Positions 50,101-61,974 of a stretch of 64,000 nt of DNA are shown here, one piece after another. Below the pieces are notes generated by a model, which was not told where the DNA came from, ran no database searches, and saw only the letters and a program-made list of their open reading frames with translations. Position 1 is the first letter of the stretch. Each line of letters begins with the position of its first letter. A program made the position numbers and the translations under genes. Source of the stretch: Limnoperna fortunei (Eukaryota > Mollusca > Bivalvia > Mytilida > Modiolidae); assembly GCA_944474755.1 (NCBI GenBank), contig OX104114.1, forward strand, positions 85,050,623-85,114,622. Reading direction: 5' to 3'.

Positions 50101-51629
50101 CCGACAGCAGTTCAGAGGAAACTAAAAAGGACAAGACTATTTCTGGTACAAATAAAAATAAAGGTGGTACGGAGAAAGTTAGAGTGCTAACAGAAAGCTC
50201 ACAGTCCAAAGAACGGTTTTCCGATGAATTGTATTCCGACAGCGGTTCCGAAGAAACTAGAAAGGTCAAAACTACTTCTGGTACAAAAGGTCGTGCGGAG
50301 AAAGTAAGAGTAATAACGGAAACCTCACAGTCCAAAGCACGGTTTTCCGATGAATTATATTCCGATAGCAGTTCCGATGAAGCTAAAAAGGTCAAGACGA
50401 TTTCTGGTACAAAGAAGAATAAAGATGATATGGAGAAAGTTAGAGTGATAACAGAAAGCTCACAGTCCAAAGAACGGCATTCTGACAGTTCTGAAGACCC
50501 TCAGATTGTCTTTACTAATTCAACGAAGCAAAAATCGGATGAAACTTCGTCGTCTTATATATCTAAAGACAATAAAAGTAGTCCCAAGTCGAAAACAGAT
50601 GACTTATTTTCAGTCGAAACATATTCCGATTCCGACGACAACTCGGATATTCTGACAACAGAGAAAAATTCAGATGAAGTTTATTCTAAAACCTCGAGAA
50701 ATAATAAGATCAGTGTGCAAAATCAGAAAATAACGGACTTCTTTTCAGATGAAATTTATTCCGACAGCAGTAGTGTAAGTACAACTAAGAAGAAAACATC
50801 TTTAAGTAAAATACTTTATTCGGACGAATTTCATTCCGACAGTAATGAAAATATTCTTGCGAATTTGAAACTGAAAAAAGCATCGAGCGAGCAATTTTAT
50901 TCCGATGAACTGTACTCTGATAGCGATGACGATAACAAAAAACTAAAAAAGAATCAACTTCATTCCGACAATAGTCAAAGTAAAATAGGAAATAAAGTGA
51001 CAATGAAGAATACTGAGGCTACTTCTTCTGACGAATTTTATTCGGCAAGCAGCGAAAATATAGGTACTGTGAAAACTACAATCAAAGGACATGTATATCA
51101 ATCAGATGAACTTTACAGCGAAAGTGATGAAAAAACTAGGAAGAATTTAATATCCAAAAAACCTAAAACAAAAACGGTTTCTTCATTTGAATACTTTTCC
51201 GATAGTGACGATGACTGGAATCTAAATAAATTAAATAAAGGAAAGATTTCAAATGATTTTTACTCAGATAGCAGCGAGGACAATCATAAAGTTAATCCTA
51301 GGAATAAATTGAACACTGGAAACGTATTAAAATCTAAAACAATTTCAGACTCTAGTGATCAGTTTGTATACGACGACGAAAGCGACGAAATAATAACACA
51401 TGGTAGAAAAACACAAAAGAATGAAGTAAAAAAGAACAGAAATCTAAATTACTCAAGTGAAAATAACATAAACCCTTCTTCAGAGGAGTACAGCGAATCA
51501 GTGAATGTTATAAAGCAAAAAATAAATAAAACTGGACGAACAAGTAAAAGAAAAACATTATCCTGGAGAAAGAACGATAACAAAAAAGACATGTGGAGCG
51601 CTGAAAATATGTTTGATAACAAGTTTTAA
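47134..51629 (+). CDS. Gene D, exon 2: large secreted acidic repeat protein
   Basis: This single 4.5-kb exon follows acceptor ttttttccag and with exon 1 gives about 1516 residues. Order: a Ser/Asn-rich start; a basic KKRWRKRRKDK cluster near 86-97; a Thr/Glu/Pro linker; six 51-residue tandem repeats near 223-526; three or four STPMS repeats near 553-617; seven 21-residue tandem repeats near 685-832; the motif NIMFLSKLNSGKENE near 895-910; and a highly acidic tail to the end with some 15 modules of the form S-D-E-x-Y/F-x-S-D-S. The tail is full of S-x-E sites, the target of the secretory kinase Fam20C, and of Asp runs that could bind calcium. Cysteine is essentially absent. Shape and composition recall acidic matrix proteins, but no homologue is recognised. 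The terminal residues are MWSAENMFDNKF. Confidence 0.88.
47745..48656 (+). repeat. 153-bp (51-residue) coding tandem repeat in gene D
   Basis: Unit starts lie at 47745, 47898, 48051, 48204, 48357 and 48510, exactly 153 bp apart. Each codes for QESTQLNVQQ ... ITQGVAEPIQTIKAI ... ISSGEQPVGEHIL. The first unit is diverged (STQLNGKQPSSNQTKTQGAE) and the last ends in changed residues. The middle units are nearly identical even at silent sites, which shows recent expansion or homogenisation. Confidence 0.97.
49131..49572 (+). repeat. 63-bp (21-residue) coding tandem repeat in gene D
   Basis: Seven units, each 63 bp, code for TKISNSQPSGRAVNK(D/E)(L/S)SSGE. Two sub-types (KDLSS and KESSS) alternate irregularly, which suggests unequal exchange. 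The opposite strand is also open here, but only because the period is a multiple of three. Confidence 0.97.
50084..50478 (+). repeat. Three long acidic repeats in the tail of gene D
   Basis: Three copies of about 42-45 residues read SDELYSDSSSEE, then K(D/V)KT(I/T)SGT, then EKVRV(I/L)TE(S/T)SQSK, ending (E/A)R(F/H). Further downstream only the S-D-E-x-Y-S-D-S core persists in irregular spacing. Confidence 0.9.
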
Positions 51630-53029
51630 AAACAGCGAAATGTCAGTAAATATTTCAAAACAGTATCTTTTAAACCTATAACCATATTTACATGTGTGTT
51701 TTGTCAACGGAGAAAAAATTATAACTGTAAAGTTGAACAAAACATATATCAGATAAGTATGTTACCATAGCAATCTACGTTGTTATCGCAATTATATCAA
51801 ATTGGATCGAAAGTAACCAATAGTCTGTAACCATAGCAATCTACTTCTACGTATTATAATTAGATCAATATTTAGCGATAGTCGGATTTCAATGAAATTC
51901 TATATTTGAATCCTGATCGTACACTGATATGTCAAAATGTGAATGTTACAATGTCTAAGAATTGTCATGAAAGATATTACAACGATTTTTTGTTAATTTG
52001 TATTACTATATTTAATAGTACTTGGTTTACATGAAATACCTTGTCATTTTCTGTGTAATGTGGTTTACATTTTGTTGAAATATTGGTATCTTATGTACAC
52101 TTATGTTTGTAAAATTTACTTAAACTTTATATCTACTGTTTGTAAATAGCGATTAATAACGATTATTCATATAAAACTGGGACGATGAACCCGTAAAACC
52201 AACGTGGTTAGCGGGTCGAGTCTCTCATTAACCTCCGTAAATGATAATTATTGTAAATTAGTCATTGTTGCCCATGTCATGAAAAATTATTTTTACTTAC
52301 AATTCAAGTTTGTTGGTGTTAATTAAATAAAACGTGATATGTTAAAACTTAATCTGTATAAGTAAGTTAATGCTTGGATGTCAACAGTCTTAAAAGTATT
52401 CCTTGTAAAATGAAGCCTGAACAATGTTGAAGACGAATCTCATTGTTTGTTATGTCCTGCATTGAGGACGTAAACTTGCATATTGCGAAAGGCTCACTGG
52501 TTACGAAACAAAGTATACGGGATAGCTACTTGTGGTAGTATAAGTATAAAACAATCACATTAAAAAATGCTGGTTTGATCGACACATTGATCAGGTGATT
52601 TTTTTATACAGTAGTTTTAAATAACAATGTTTTAATAATAAATTTTGAATTTTTTTAATTGCAAAATTGTATTATTTGGTTCATGTGTAGTTGTGCTTTG
52701 ATTTGCATTTGTATATAATTAAATAACGCGCATTTGCATGTTAATATTACATTAGACTTAAAGAACCATTAAATATAATTTTGTCTATATTTGTCATTCG
52801 TAAACTTTTCAGTGAAACTCGACGTCAAACCATTTAATATCAGTAAATGTTAAAGATAAAAAGTAAGAAAATCAATCGGTCAACAAAAACTGATAACCAT
52901 AAAATGTGTATTAAGAAAGACGCACGACTTAAAGAAAACAAAGGGACAAAAAGACAAAAATGATTAACGCGAACCCATTAAAAACAAAACATTGATGCTC
53001 TCTATGTGATCCGGCCTGCCTCTAGATAG
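51630..53029. other. 3' UTR and downstream region of gene D
   Basis: A candidate poly(A) signal AATAAA lies at 52326-52331, about 700 bases after the stop. Two copies of accatagcaatctac occur near 51766 and 51830. No gene is seen. Confidence 0.4.
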
Positions 53030-53300
53030 ACACCCGTCAAGTTACTCATGGTTTTGTGCGTGAAGAAGTTAAAATCTAAAAATAGGAAAACCTGCCCATT
53101 GGCCCAGAAAAATGTTATATAGCATAGAATCAGAATCAGCTAAGTCATGATGACGGGCATAGAACTTCTGAAGAGATGCCATCCATGATGACGGGCATAG
53201 AACTTCTGAATGAAGAGATGCCATCCATGATGACGGGCATAGAACTTCTGAATAGTTGCCATCATTTGACAAGATTGGTCAACAGCAGAGAAGAACTCAT
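53030..53300 (-). repeat. Dispersed repeat partner of 1-250, with internal triplication
   Basis: The segment resembles window positions 1-250. Within it, atgatgacgggcatagaact is present three times, at 53147, 53185 and 53227 (periods 38 and 42), joined by gaagagatgccatcc. On the minus strand the unit reads S-E-V-L-C-P-S-S-W-M-A-S-L, and the last part reads QKFYARHHDLADSD. It looks like a fragment of an old mobile-element coding region with a later local duplication. Confidence 0.6.
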
Positions 53301-54609
53301 AATGGTACAATTATGTGGTTTAAAAAATCGAAATATCATATTACGAAGAAGTGATTTTATTTCAAATTAATTGATATAAATGTACATATATATACATGTA
53401 AAGCTCAGTAAAAAATTAAATTATAATAAAGTGTTTTCTGAACCGGATCTAGTATCCTAGAATGATTACATCGTGTTATTATAGACGCTAGTTGATGACT
53501 AAAAAATAAAATCGTGATGAAATTAAGTAGAATGTCAACTTTATTTTTTAATCGGTTATGATGAAGTGATGGTCGGATGAAACCACGTGTATAGAAATTA
53601 CTACAATGCATTATTGTATAAGTTGAAAGTAAAAAATGTGTTATGTTCCTTGTAAGAAATTATAAGATGACATGTTTAATTAGATTTTTTAATTTGACTA
53701 AATATATAAATATATATGAACTCGTTACAGCATACAAGTTATGATCAATTGGTTAATTGTTTTAGCTATATTTAGGACTATTGGTCAGGAAATTGGGGTT
53801 TTTATCGTATCATGCATTCATGTGAAATTTTATTTTATAATATCATTATCATGGTTTCTGGTGTGTTAAGACAAACGTTCGGAGTTATAGATACTTTCAA
53901 GTGCTTGAAGACATTTAACGAATTTGTGTTGAAGGCCACTTTTAAATTGTGATGAGTACTTATAACTTTGGTTACAGAACTGTATGAAAACAGAGAAGTC
54001 TTACTGGTTTTACCAGTTCCTGTTAGAAAAAAATTAACCGTTCACGTTTTAACTTTTAACATGAAATTTCATCAGGAAATCTTATTCTGTTTTTTGATGT
54101 CATACTTTTCTTTCTGAATATGTGATCTTTTTCACCTTTTAAAACTACAACTTCTCACTTGTCTAGCTATTGTCTTAATTGTTAAACATGAAGCATCGTG
54201 TCAAAATGACGAAATAGTAAATATGACAATGTATTATTTAATTAATATAGATTGTATCATCGATACATAGGACAAAGACCCAATGTCCTCCCTTTGAACA
54301 AATTAGAATTACCTTGTCAAAAATAGCATATTTTACTATTGTTTTGTTTTCTCGACGTATTTTGATGTGATTTCTTTTCTTTGATTTATCTTTTGTTTTG
54401 CACTTTACAGTGACGCTGAGAATATATAGCTAATTGGACATTTGAAAAATAAAAATATGACCCTGCCGCTCCTTCTCCCATACGTACAAAAGCCTACTTG
54501 TATCCAAAACCAAAGGAGACCCACTAAACGGATAATTCGACTATTGATTCAGGCTGGATAAGTGAATCCTGAGTAAGGCCTGATTTCAACATTAACTGAT
54601 CAGGAATTT
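53301..54609. other. Intergenic, nothing recognised
   Basis: No supported gene, RNA or repeat. Confidence 0.4.
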
Positions 54610-54725
54610 TGCTGACATACCGAACGTAGTGATTTCTTACTGGGTATCAGCCTTCGCTGCAAATGAAAACTGGCCGCCATGATAAATAACAAAATTTAAT
54701 GTAACATCTAGCAAACAAACAAAAG
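54610..54725 (+). mobile_element. Decayed SINE 3' half
   Basis: taccgaacgt, then aaaactggccgccatgataa and a caaacaaacaaaag end match the order of the SINE 3' half at 3440-3574, at high divergence. Confidence 0.6.
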
Positions 54726-55448
54726 AAAACATATAAATTTTAAATCGTTTCAATTTTATTGTTGTAGCAGTCAGAATCTCCAAATTCACTACGTAAACTA
54801 GACCTACTTCGCTGATATGTAGCTTTTTTTACATTAGTGTTTACTTAAACAACAACGCTACGCCATATATTTCGTCGCCAGACTAACGGTATCTTCGTTA
54901 TCCTCCTGTACAAAGAGCACGCATTTCCAATGAAGCGCATCAACAACTCCGTGACGTTGAAAGACCAGTACTTGAGTAGGATGATTTTGTTTCTTATATA
55001 AATGCTAAATTTTTTTGTTGATTTGGTGTATTCGTTTCTAATATTAATATCACTTCATTTCGTTTTTATTTCCTTGCGAAATTTCAATGCAAATTGAATA
55101 AAATATATGTACAGACATTTAAATAAGTGTGATGTTTCTGAATCATGAACTGCATAGTTGCAGTTAACTACGCTTTACTGACCATTGATACAATTTATGC
55201 GACAGACAACAAATTTCCTTGATTCTATATTTAGACTGCAGTATGACTTTTTTGTATACAAATTCCGTGGGAGGAATCAAGAACAGCAACACATGCTTAT
55301 TAAAAGGTAATTTACATAATTCTTACAGTGCGTCATATTAAGTAATCGTGTCAGTCATAAAAAAAATTATTTTACAAATTAATTAACATATCTTAACAGC
55401 AAATTACAAAATGGCCAGCTAGGAATGTTCCAAGCCATCTCGATCACG

Positions 55449-55512
55449 ATGAGGAATAGTTTCATTTTCGTTTCGTTTTATTTGTTGTTTTGTATACCAG
55501 AGAGCAATGAAG
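55449..55512 (+). CDS. Gene C, exon 1: signal peptide
   Basis: ATG at 55449 opens MRNSFIFVSFYLLFCIP followed by ESNE, a textbook signal peptide (basic start, hydrophobic core, polar end). The exon ends with a single G before donor gttagt (55513). That G joins TT at 61975 to make Val, giving SNE-V-PLRVRSG, across a phase-1 intron of 6462 bp. A tiny upstream frame (ATG GCC AGC TAG near 55409) may precede it in the 5' UTR. Confidence 0.7.
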
Positions 55513-58500
55513 GTTAGTATTTTATTAGGATAAATTATACTTGTATTCAAACAATATATATTGGTATTCGGTGGATCTTCTTATGTAATCAGGTCTATTA
55601 GTATTTGTAGGCTTTAGTTTTAAATATCATTTTAAAATCCTAAGTTTCAACCAATCAAAACTTTAGATTTTCGAAGTTGTAGTAATTGAGAATATTCTTA
55701 GGCTTAAGAATATGTTAATTTTACTAAACGTCGTCATTGCGCACTTTAGTTCCGTTGTTTCTATACTTTCCGAACAGTATATGATATAGCCTATTTGTTT
55801 TTACTTTTCTATAATAAATATTAAATCCATACAAATTTTTACTTCTAGATTATGTTAAGGAAGTAATATTTGTAAGAAATCTTATTTCATCGAATATTAT
55901 TTAGAAAGAGGGATACCACGGTTGAATAGAAAAATTTTTAAGTCTAGCAGTAATCTTAATAACTATTACAACGGGCCATCTTTGAAGTTTTAATTGGATG
56001 ACAGTGCAAAATAATTCTTAGCTCAGATTCGTTTGCTTTAAATGTTTTTTAAGTTTCCAGGAATAAAATGTTTTCCGCGGTTGCATTAAGTTTTCAGAAT
56101 CGGTAAAGGGAGTAAGTAGCAAAAGACAAGACTTCAGAAGTAATAAAATATACATTTGCGACAAGAAATTACAGTAAACAAATACCCAGATACGTGTATT
56201 GGCGTCTGAACAATAAATTAATCTTACAAGAGAGCAAAACTTGAAGAAATGACAAAAGCGAAATGCATTTAAAAAAAATATCTGTTAAAATTATTTTTCC
56301 TCTCTCATGCCAATTCTAACTTCCTTATATTCGCACTATATTTTTATTCCATATATGCACTGGTGTTATCTGCGCATGTATTTAGTTTAAGTAGATAAAT
56401 TTCCTTAAGACAGTTTTATATAATATGTGCATTTGAAAGGAAAATATCCAGGACATTAGTTTGATTGTTGATACAGATTGTACGCCTACTTCGGCTATTT
56501 TTTTACTATTTCATGGTTTCCAGTTTTCATTCTGGGAAAGCCGGATTTCAGGACAAAATAGCAGCACTTAATTCAGCAGAAAAACTACTGTATTAAAAAA
56601 ATACGTATAGCATAAGGGAAGTAAACGCTGCAGTAGGAACCAAATCTGTACCAATCGAGATAGTTATCGTTTGGTCTTCATCTCTTTGTATAGAGATTGC
56701 AAAAAGAAAGTAACTCCTATATAAGGTAAATAACTCCTTCATTAAGAAAGTAACTACTGCATAAGGGGAATAACTCCCCTCAGCTAGCCTCTGCATTCAT
56801 TCCGAATATATATGGGTCGTTCTGGACACAATCCCTGGGAATTGTTTCAGCATCCATAGACTACTATGAACCAGATGTATGAATATGCTACATATAATAA
56901 ACATTAAATGATGAGTTTTCATCTGTCGCAAACCACAACACAGACATTTTGTGTTTCAATTTATCATTAACTTTACCAAATTCGTCTTTTCCTGCGGCTA
57001 TTGTCAAAAAATACACAGTTAGTTGCTAAATGTGGCCCGCGGTAGCACACATTCAAACAAATAAACAATAACAGTTTGACCATAATTTAATTAATTTTGT
57101 CAGTGCACTTAAGATTTGTACTAAATTTATGACCTTACACTCTAAACGTGATGTACAAAACACCACAGATCCTTTGACCAACTATAACTATCTTTGTACA
57201 GAGTTTAATCATTGACTAACGGAAAATGTAATTAGATTTTTTATCACAGAAAGTTATATATGGCGTTTATGTCCGTCTGTATCCACTAATTATCTTCAAT
57301 ACGTTGCCCCAAAAGTTAACCAAGAGATTAAATGTTGTGTTCTGTTAATTTGTTCTGTTGTTAAGGCATCGAACTGGTTTTAGATTAAAATTAAGATAAG
57401 TAATATTAATGCGCTTGGACATAAGATATATTTCTGTTTATAACTTTTTATACTTTTTATTCCGGTAGACGGCGCATGCACGTTTTGTTTTCCCTAAATA
57501 GTTCGGCTGTAGGTACAGTAATTATAATAAATGTGGGGATTATATTACATGTATTAACAAGTGATTTATTGTCAAACAGAAATGAGTATATATCTCAAGG
57601 ATTGAGAAAGATATATGGAGTATACCTTCAGTGCATATACCTTCATCATTAAGCAAAAACTTTTTCTCAATTCATTTAACTCGGTAAAAACCATGAAACA
57701 ATTAAGGTCATGCACACTTCAATATATATTTTTGTCAGTTAAGGAACGATTCGTGATTTTTTCCTAGCAACAGTTTATTATAAGGATCAACAAACAAACT
57801 AAGAATAATTGAAAGAAGATGCTTACATATTCACATGACATTTAATATCAAGGACATTTCATAAATTAATTCTTTAAATCATATTGAAGATGATGTGGTG
57901 TTCAAACAGATCGTTTTAAACGTCAAAATCTACGTTTTACAAATCTGACAGGTATTATATTGCGTCGGCGAAAAGATGCTGAAATGTGTAATTATCAATC
58001 AATATAAATGCTCTCCTTAATTAAAAAAAACTTATTCATTATAAATAAATCTTACGTCACACGTTATTAAAATAATACATGTAACAGTTTGAACAATTTA
58101 TTAGGAGGTCAAACAAAAGGACATAAGTATAAAGAACTTGGTGTATACTATAGAATAAAATGCATAAATATAGGAATTATTACTTTTGTTGATATTTTAA
58201 ACAAATGATGATAAATTCGTCAATAATTTAGTAGTATGCCTTTCAATTATTAACGGTTGGATTCAAATATATATTTTTATTCTGAGTTCTTTAAACGGTT
58301 CGGCTGTGCAAAGATAGAAGTAGTGAAATTTATCACCAATTCCTCTATGGCAATGATTATATTTTCGTTCGTTCTCCTGGTCTCGACAGCAATTTTCCAA
58401 TTAGAGGTTTTGATTCTACAGATGTTTACACTACAAAACTCAGAAATTTTAGCTAGGTATTTAAAATAAAATTCACCAGAGACGAACCTTCGACATTAAA

Positions 58501-58881
58501 AAGGACACATCTGTATAAACTGGTCAGTAAGACGGTCATACACAACGGGCTTCAGCTGTCGAAAGTTCCCCATTGAAAAGTAAAATGTATCCTAGACTAA
58601 GATATACCCCCATTTAAAACTAGTCATTTAGAGTTACAGTTAGTACATTACTTTAAATAGAGTGGCACTGAGCTTTTTCACATTCTTTATTAGTTGACAC
58701 CAGAATGAAAATTTTAAATTTTGCTCTTTTATTAGGAGAATTTATGCCTCACTTTCCATATACCATAAAAAAGTTTAGGTAGATGACCTAAGGTATAGAA
58801 AACAAAAATAGAGAGTAGTCTTGGTATCCTCAGAATTCTGATTCATAAAACAATATTTGCTAGACCGGCGAGTCGAAAAAT
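55513..58881. other. Gene C intron, 5' half
   Basis: A SINE-derived scrap on the minus strand at about 56490-56555 (cggctatttttttactattt, then tggtttccagttttcattct) is present. A cluster of (a)agtaactcct and ataactcc(c/t) words lies near 56620-56780. No coding exon is seen. Confidence 0.45.
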
Positions 58882-60900
58882 TCAATATAAATCTATAGGA
58901 ATTCTCATGTTGCAGGTATCTATATATTGCAAACAGTAAGTTTTCAGTATAGTTTCGAGAAGTATGGCGAGATCACGGCATGCATTATTATTTTTTTTAT
59001 CATTGGTAGCGTAACTCTTTCTGAAACCAGAATGCTTTTTAGATGTATTGTCAAACTCGTCTGATATCATTAATAATACACGTAACACGATTTCAACGGC
59101 AACTAAGGTGTTTGGTTCGTTCATATTGTCATTGTTCTTGTATAATTGCCGTATAATACCTATTGACCTGCTTTCTGGAATAATACCAGAATAAAAAACA
59201 ATATTAAACAACTTAGAGTGAATAGAGACCAGAGCAGAAATTTAGCATTTTGAATATTTGTTTATAAAATGATCAACACCTGCTGCTTTACCTTTTTTTA
59301 ATTTTTAATAACTTTCCTAAAACTCGCTATTTAGAATATCATTATATATAGGATATTCACATATGCTGTTAAAGAAAGCGGTCTGCATTAATGTGGTTTA
59401 TATTCTTGAAATATTCATGAAATTTTTCTATGGCTACACTAGGAACATTGTTACAGAAACTATTTATGTTATCAAGCATTTTCCACTTTCTCTTAGGATC
59501 ATGTTTTGACAATTCTCTAAATTTGTTTTCATTCTTTTACAAAAAGTTTTATTAACAAGAGATCCATTTGTTGTTTATACGTTTTTGCACGATAGTTTAA
59601 TTCTGCTTAAAATGTATATTGTGCAGTTATCAGTTATTTGCGACTGAAATAACAAAATAAAGCTCTAAATTTCTAAAGTTTTGCAGTGCTTTTTACAAAA
59701 AGGACTAAGTTTAAAAACAAACATCGTAAGCGCTGGCGTCACAATGCATTTCCTTTTGATCTTTTTGAAAAATCAACTGTTTATCCAATTTCCACGCAAA
59801 GGATTCTGGGTATCCTACGTCAACCACAAGATATCTCTCATGGCAGATATGCTTCGCATACACAACGCGGTAATTGCAATGTTAAACTCTATCAAATGTG
59901 TATAGATAGACTATATAAAAATAAAAAAGAGCTCGGGTATTATTTTACAAACATCATTCTTTGTCTACAAACGTTACAAGCAGACGACAAATGTAGTCCC
60001 GCAGTAAATGGAGAATGACGTGTGGCAGAGGTTATATCTGGGAACCAGTTAGGTTCTCTGTGCCGGAGAGTGCTGTTGATCTTGTCTCTAATTTTTGTTT
60101 ACTATAATCATTCTTCATTTTATAAAACTTCTTTGTCTGACCCCTGCTTTTTGTTGAACCATGGTTTATGTTCTGGATCATCTTTTTAAGATTTACCAGT
60201 TAAAAGTCCAAAACTGAAGTTTCTGTTACAACAACACATTTCTAACTCGGACACATTTCATTTGCACATTCTGATGTTTCAGTAAAAAAGAGAGCTTATT
60301 GTGATTTATCAAACCTTCCATTAAGTATTCAACAAACCTGGTTCCATTTAATGTGCAAACCAGCGTTTTCTCCTTGATTACCATTGTTAGCACGTGATTT
60401 GTAGTTCGTCTGAAAAATGTTTTCTATTTTGTACGTCTGGAAATCACAAACCATACATTGATTAATATACTGGAATAATAGTAAGGAAACAATTTAATCA
60501 CCTGTGCTTCAATCACTACAAGTACTTTTACAGATATATTTATTATCATGTAGTCTCCCGTTAGCTATATAAAGAGATCTTCTACACAACCCTAATAGTT
60601 TTAAACTACAAGTTTGTACTACTAATATCCTGATTATAAGTTGAATATTTAGCTGCCTCGATTTTCATATACATTATCGTCATATTTATCAAAAGTTCAT
60701 CATCTGGTATAATAAATTTTCTAGTTTTCTTGTTGGCGTTTAAATCTCTAAGCAGCAAAATGTACTTAGGTTTTTCGTAAAATCAATGATATAATTTTCA
60801 ATTTTTCTAGTTTTCCTGTTGGCATTAAAATCTCCAAGCAGCGAAGCGAAATGTACTTACAAGATTTTTATAAAATCAATGATGTAGTTCCAATAACAAA
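58882..60900 (-). mobile_element. Decayed LINE in the gene C intron
   Basis: Reading from the right on the minus strand: an endonuclease remnant (LLRDLNANKKTRKFIIPDDE, then SLYIANGRLHDNKYICKSTC) at about 60880-60480; a linker (DPEHKPWFNKKQ) near 60160; then SKHDPKRKWKMLDNINSF near 59500, KGKAAGVDHFINKYSK near 59270, FNIVFYSGIIPESRSIGIIR near 59200 and KKHSGFRKSYATND near 59020. The last three are landmarks of a non-LTR reverse transcriptase. Stops and shifts break it throughout, and the catalytic Y-A-D-D part is missing. A 110-codon frame on the + strand (59686-60018) lies in the middle and is not part of the LINE order; it may mark a nested insertion. The endonuclease segment is also locally duplicated (ttttctagttttc(t/c)tgttggc at 60719 and 60806). 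Confidence 0.8.
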
Positions 60901-61404
60901 ACAAATTTTGATGCAGGGCGACACTACGCTGCAGACGTATTCTGCCTAACGTAATGCTTTGTGGATGCTATTTCTGGACACAGCATAAAGTATGTTTATT
61001 TTTTTATATAACATAGGTTGTTCTATGTTCTCAACAAGTTCTGTGTAAAGGTTCAGATAGAATCTTTTTAGAACTTTTTATGTACAATTTAATCGATAGC
61101 GGCTGTCGTCGATTTCCGATGACAACAGAAACATAAATTATGTAACCATAGTTCAGATTTGGTAGTAGTTACTTGTTGCCTTCTCATTTCGGGTTGCTAT
61201 GTTATGATATTAAAGTATCACCAATGATGTTCTATCATCCTATAAAAATGACAAAAATTCTAATTGTTAGATACATGTAGTTTAAACTACAAATTTGGTA
61301 AATTCAGTAGAAACTAATAAAATTTAGTCGAATTACCTATTTCTTAGTTTATTTTCTTCTATAGAAACCGGATACACTTAGCACAAATAATACCAAATAT
61401 ATTG

Positions 61405-61884
61405 CCACTGTCACTGCTGTTTACACTTAGTTAGCTTGTGGTCGCTGCTGTTAACATCTAGTTACATTGTGATAGCTGCGGTTAACACTTATTACCTTGA
61501 GGTCGCTGCTGTTGACATTTAGGTAACCTGTGATCGCGGTTAACATTTAGTTAGCTTTGGTTGCTGCTGTTAACACTAAGTTATCATTTGATCGCTGCGG
61601 TTAACATTTAGTTAGCTGTGGTCGCTCCTGTTAACACTAAGTTATCATTTGATCGCTGCTGTTAACACTTAGTTACTTTGTGGTCGCTGCTGTTAACACT
61701 TAGTTACCTTGTGGTCGCTGCTGTTAACACTTATTTACATTGTAATCACTGCTTTTAACACTAAGTTACCCTGTGGTCACTGCTGTTAACACTTAGTTAC
61801 CCTCTGGTCGCTGCTATTACCACTTACGTTACATTGTGGTGACTGCTGTTAACACTTAGTTACTCTATGGTTGCTGCTGTTAAC
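61405..61884. repeat. Minisatellite, about 15-16 units of 30-31 bp
   Basis: The unit is GTTAACACTTAGTTACCTTG followed by TGGTCGCTGCT, repeated with substitutions from about 61405 to 61884. A sub-type with aactaagttatcatttgatcg alternates with the main type in part of the array, suggesting a higher-order unit of two. The array ends about 90 bases before the splice acceptor of gene C exon 2. Confidence 0.95.
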
Positions 61885-61974
61885 GATTTTGATACGATTT
61901 CTGCTGTTCTCCTCGTTTCGCTGTAATACATTTAGTTTTTGACTTGTAATATCTATCGAATTGTTTTCTTTCAG

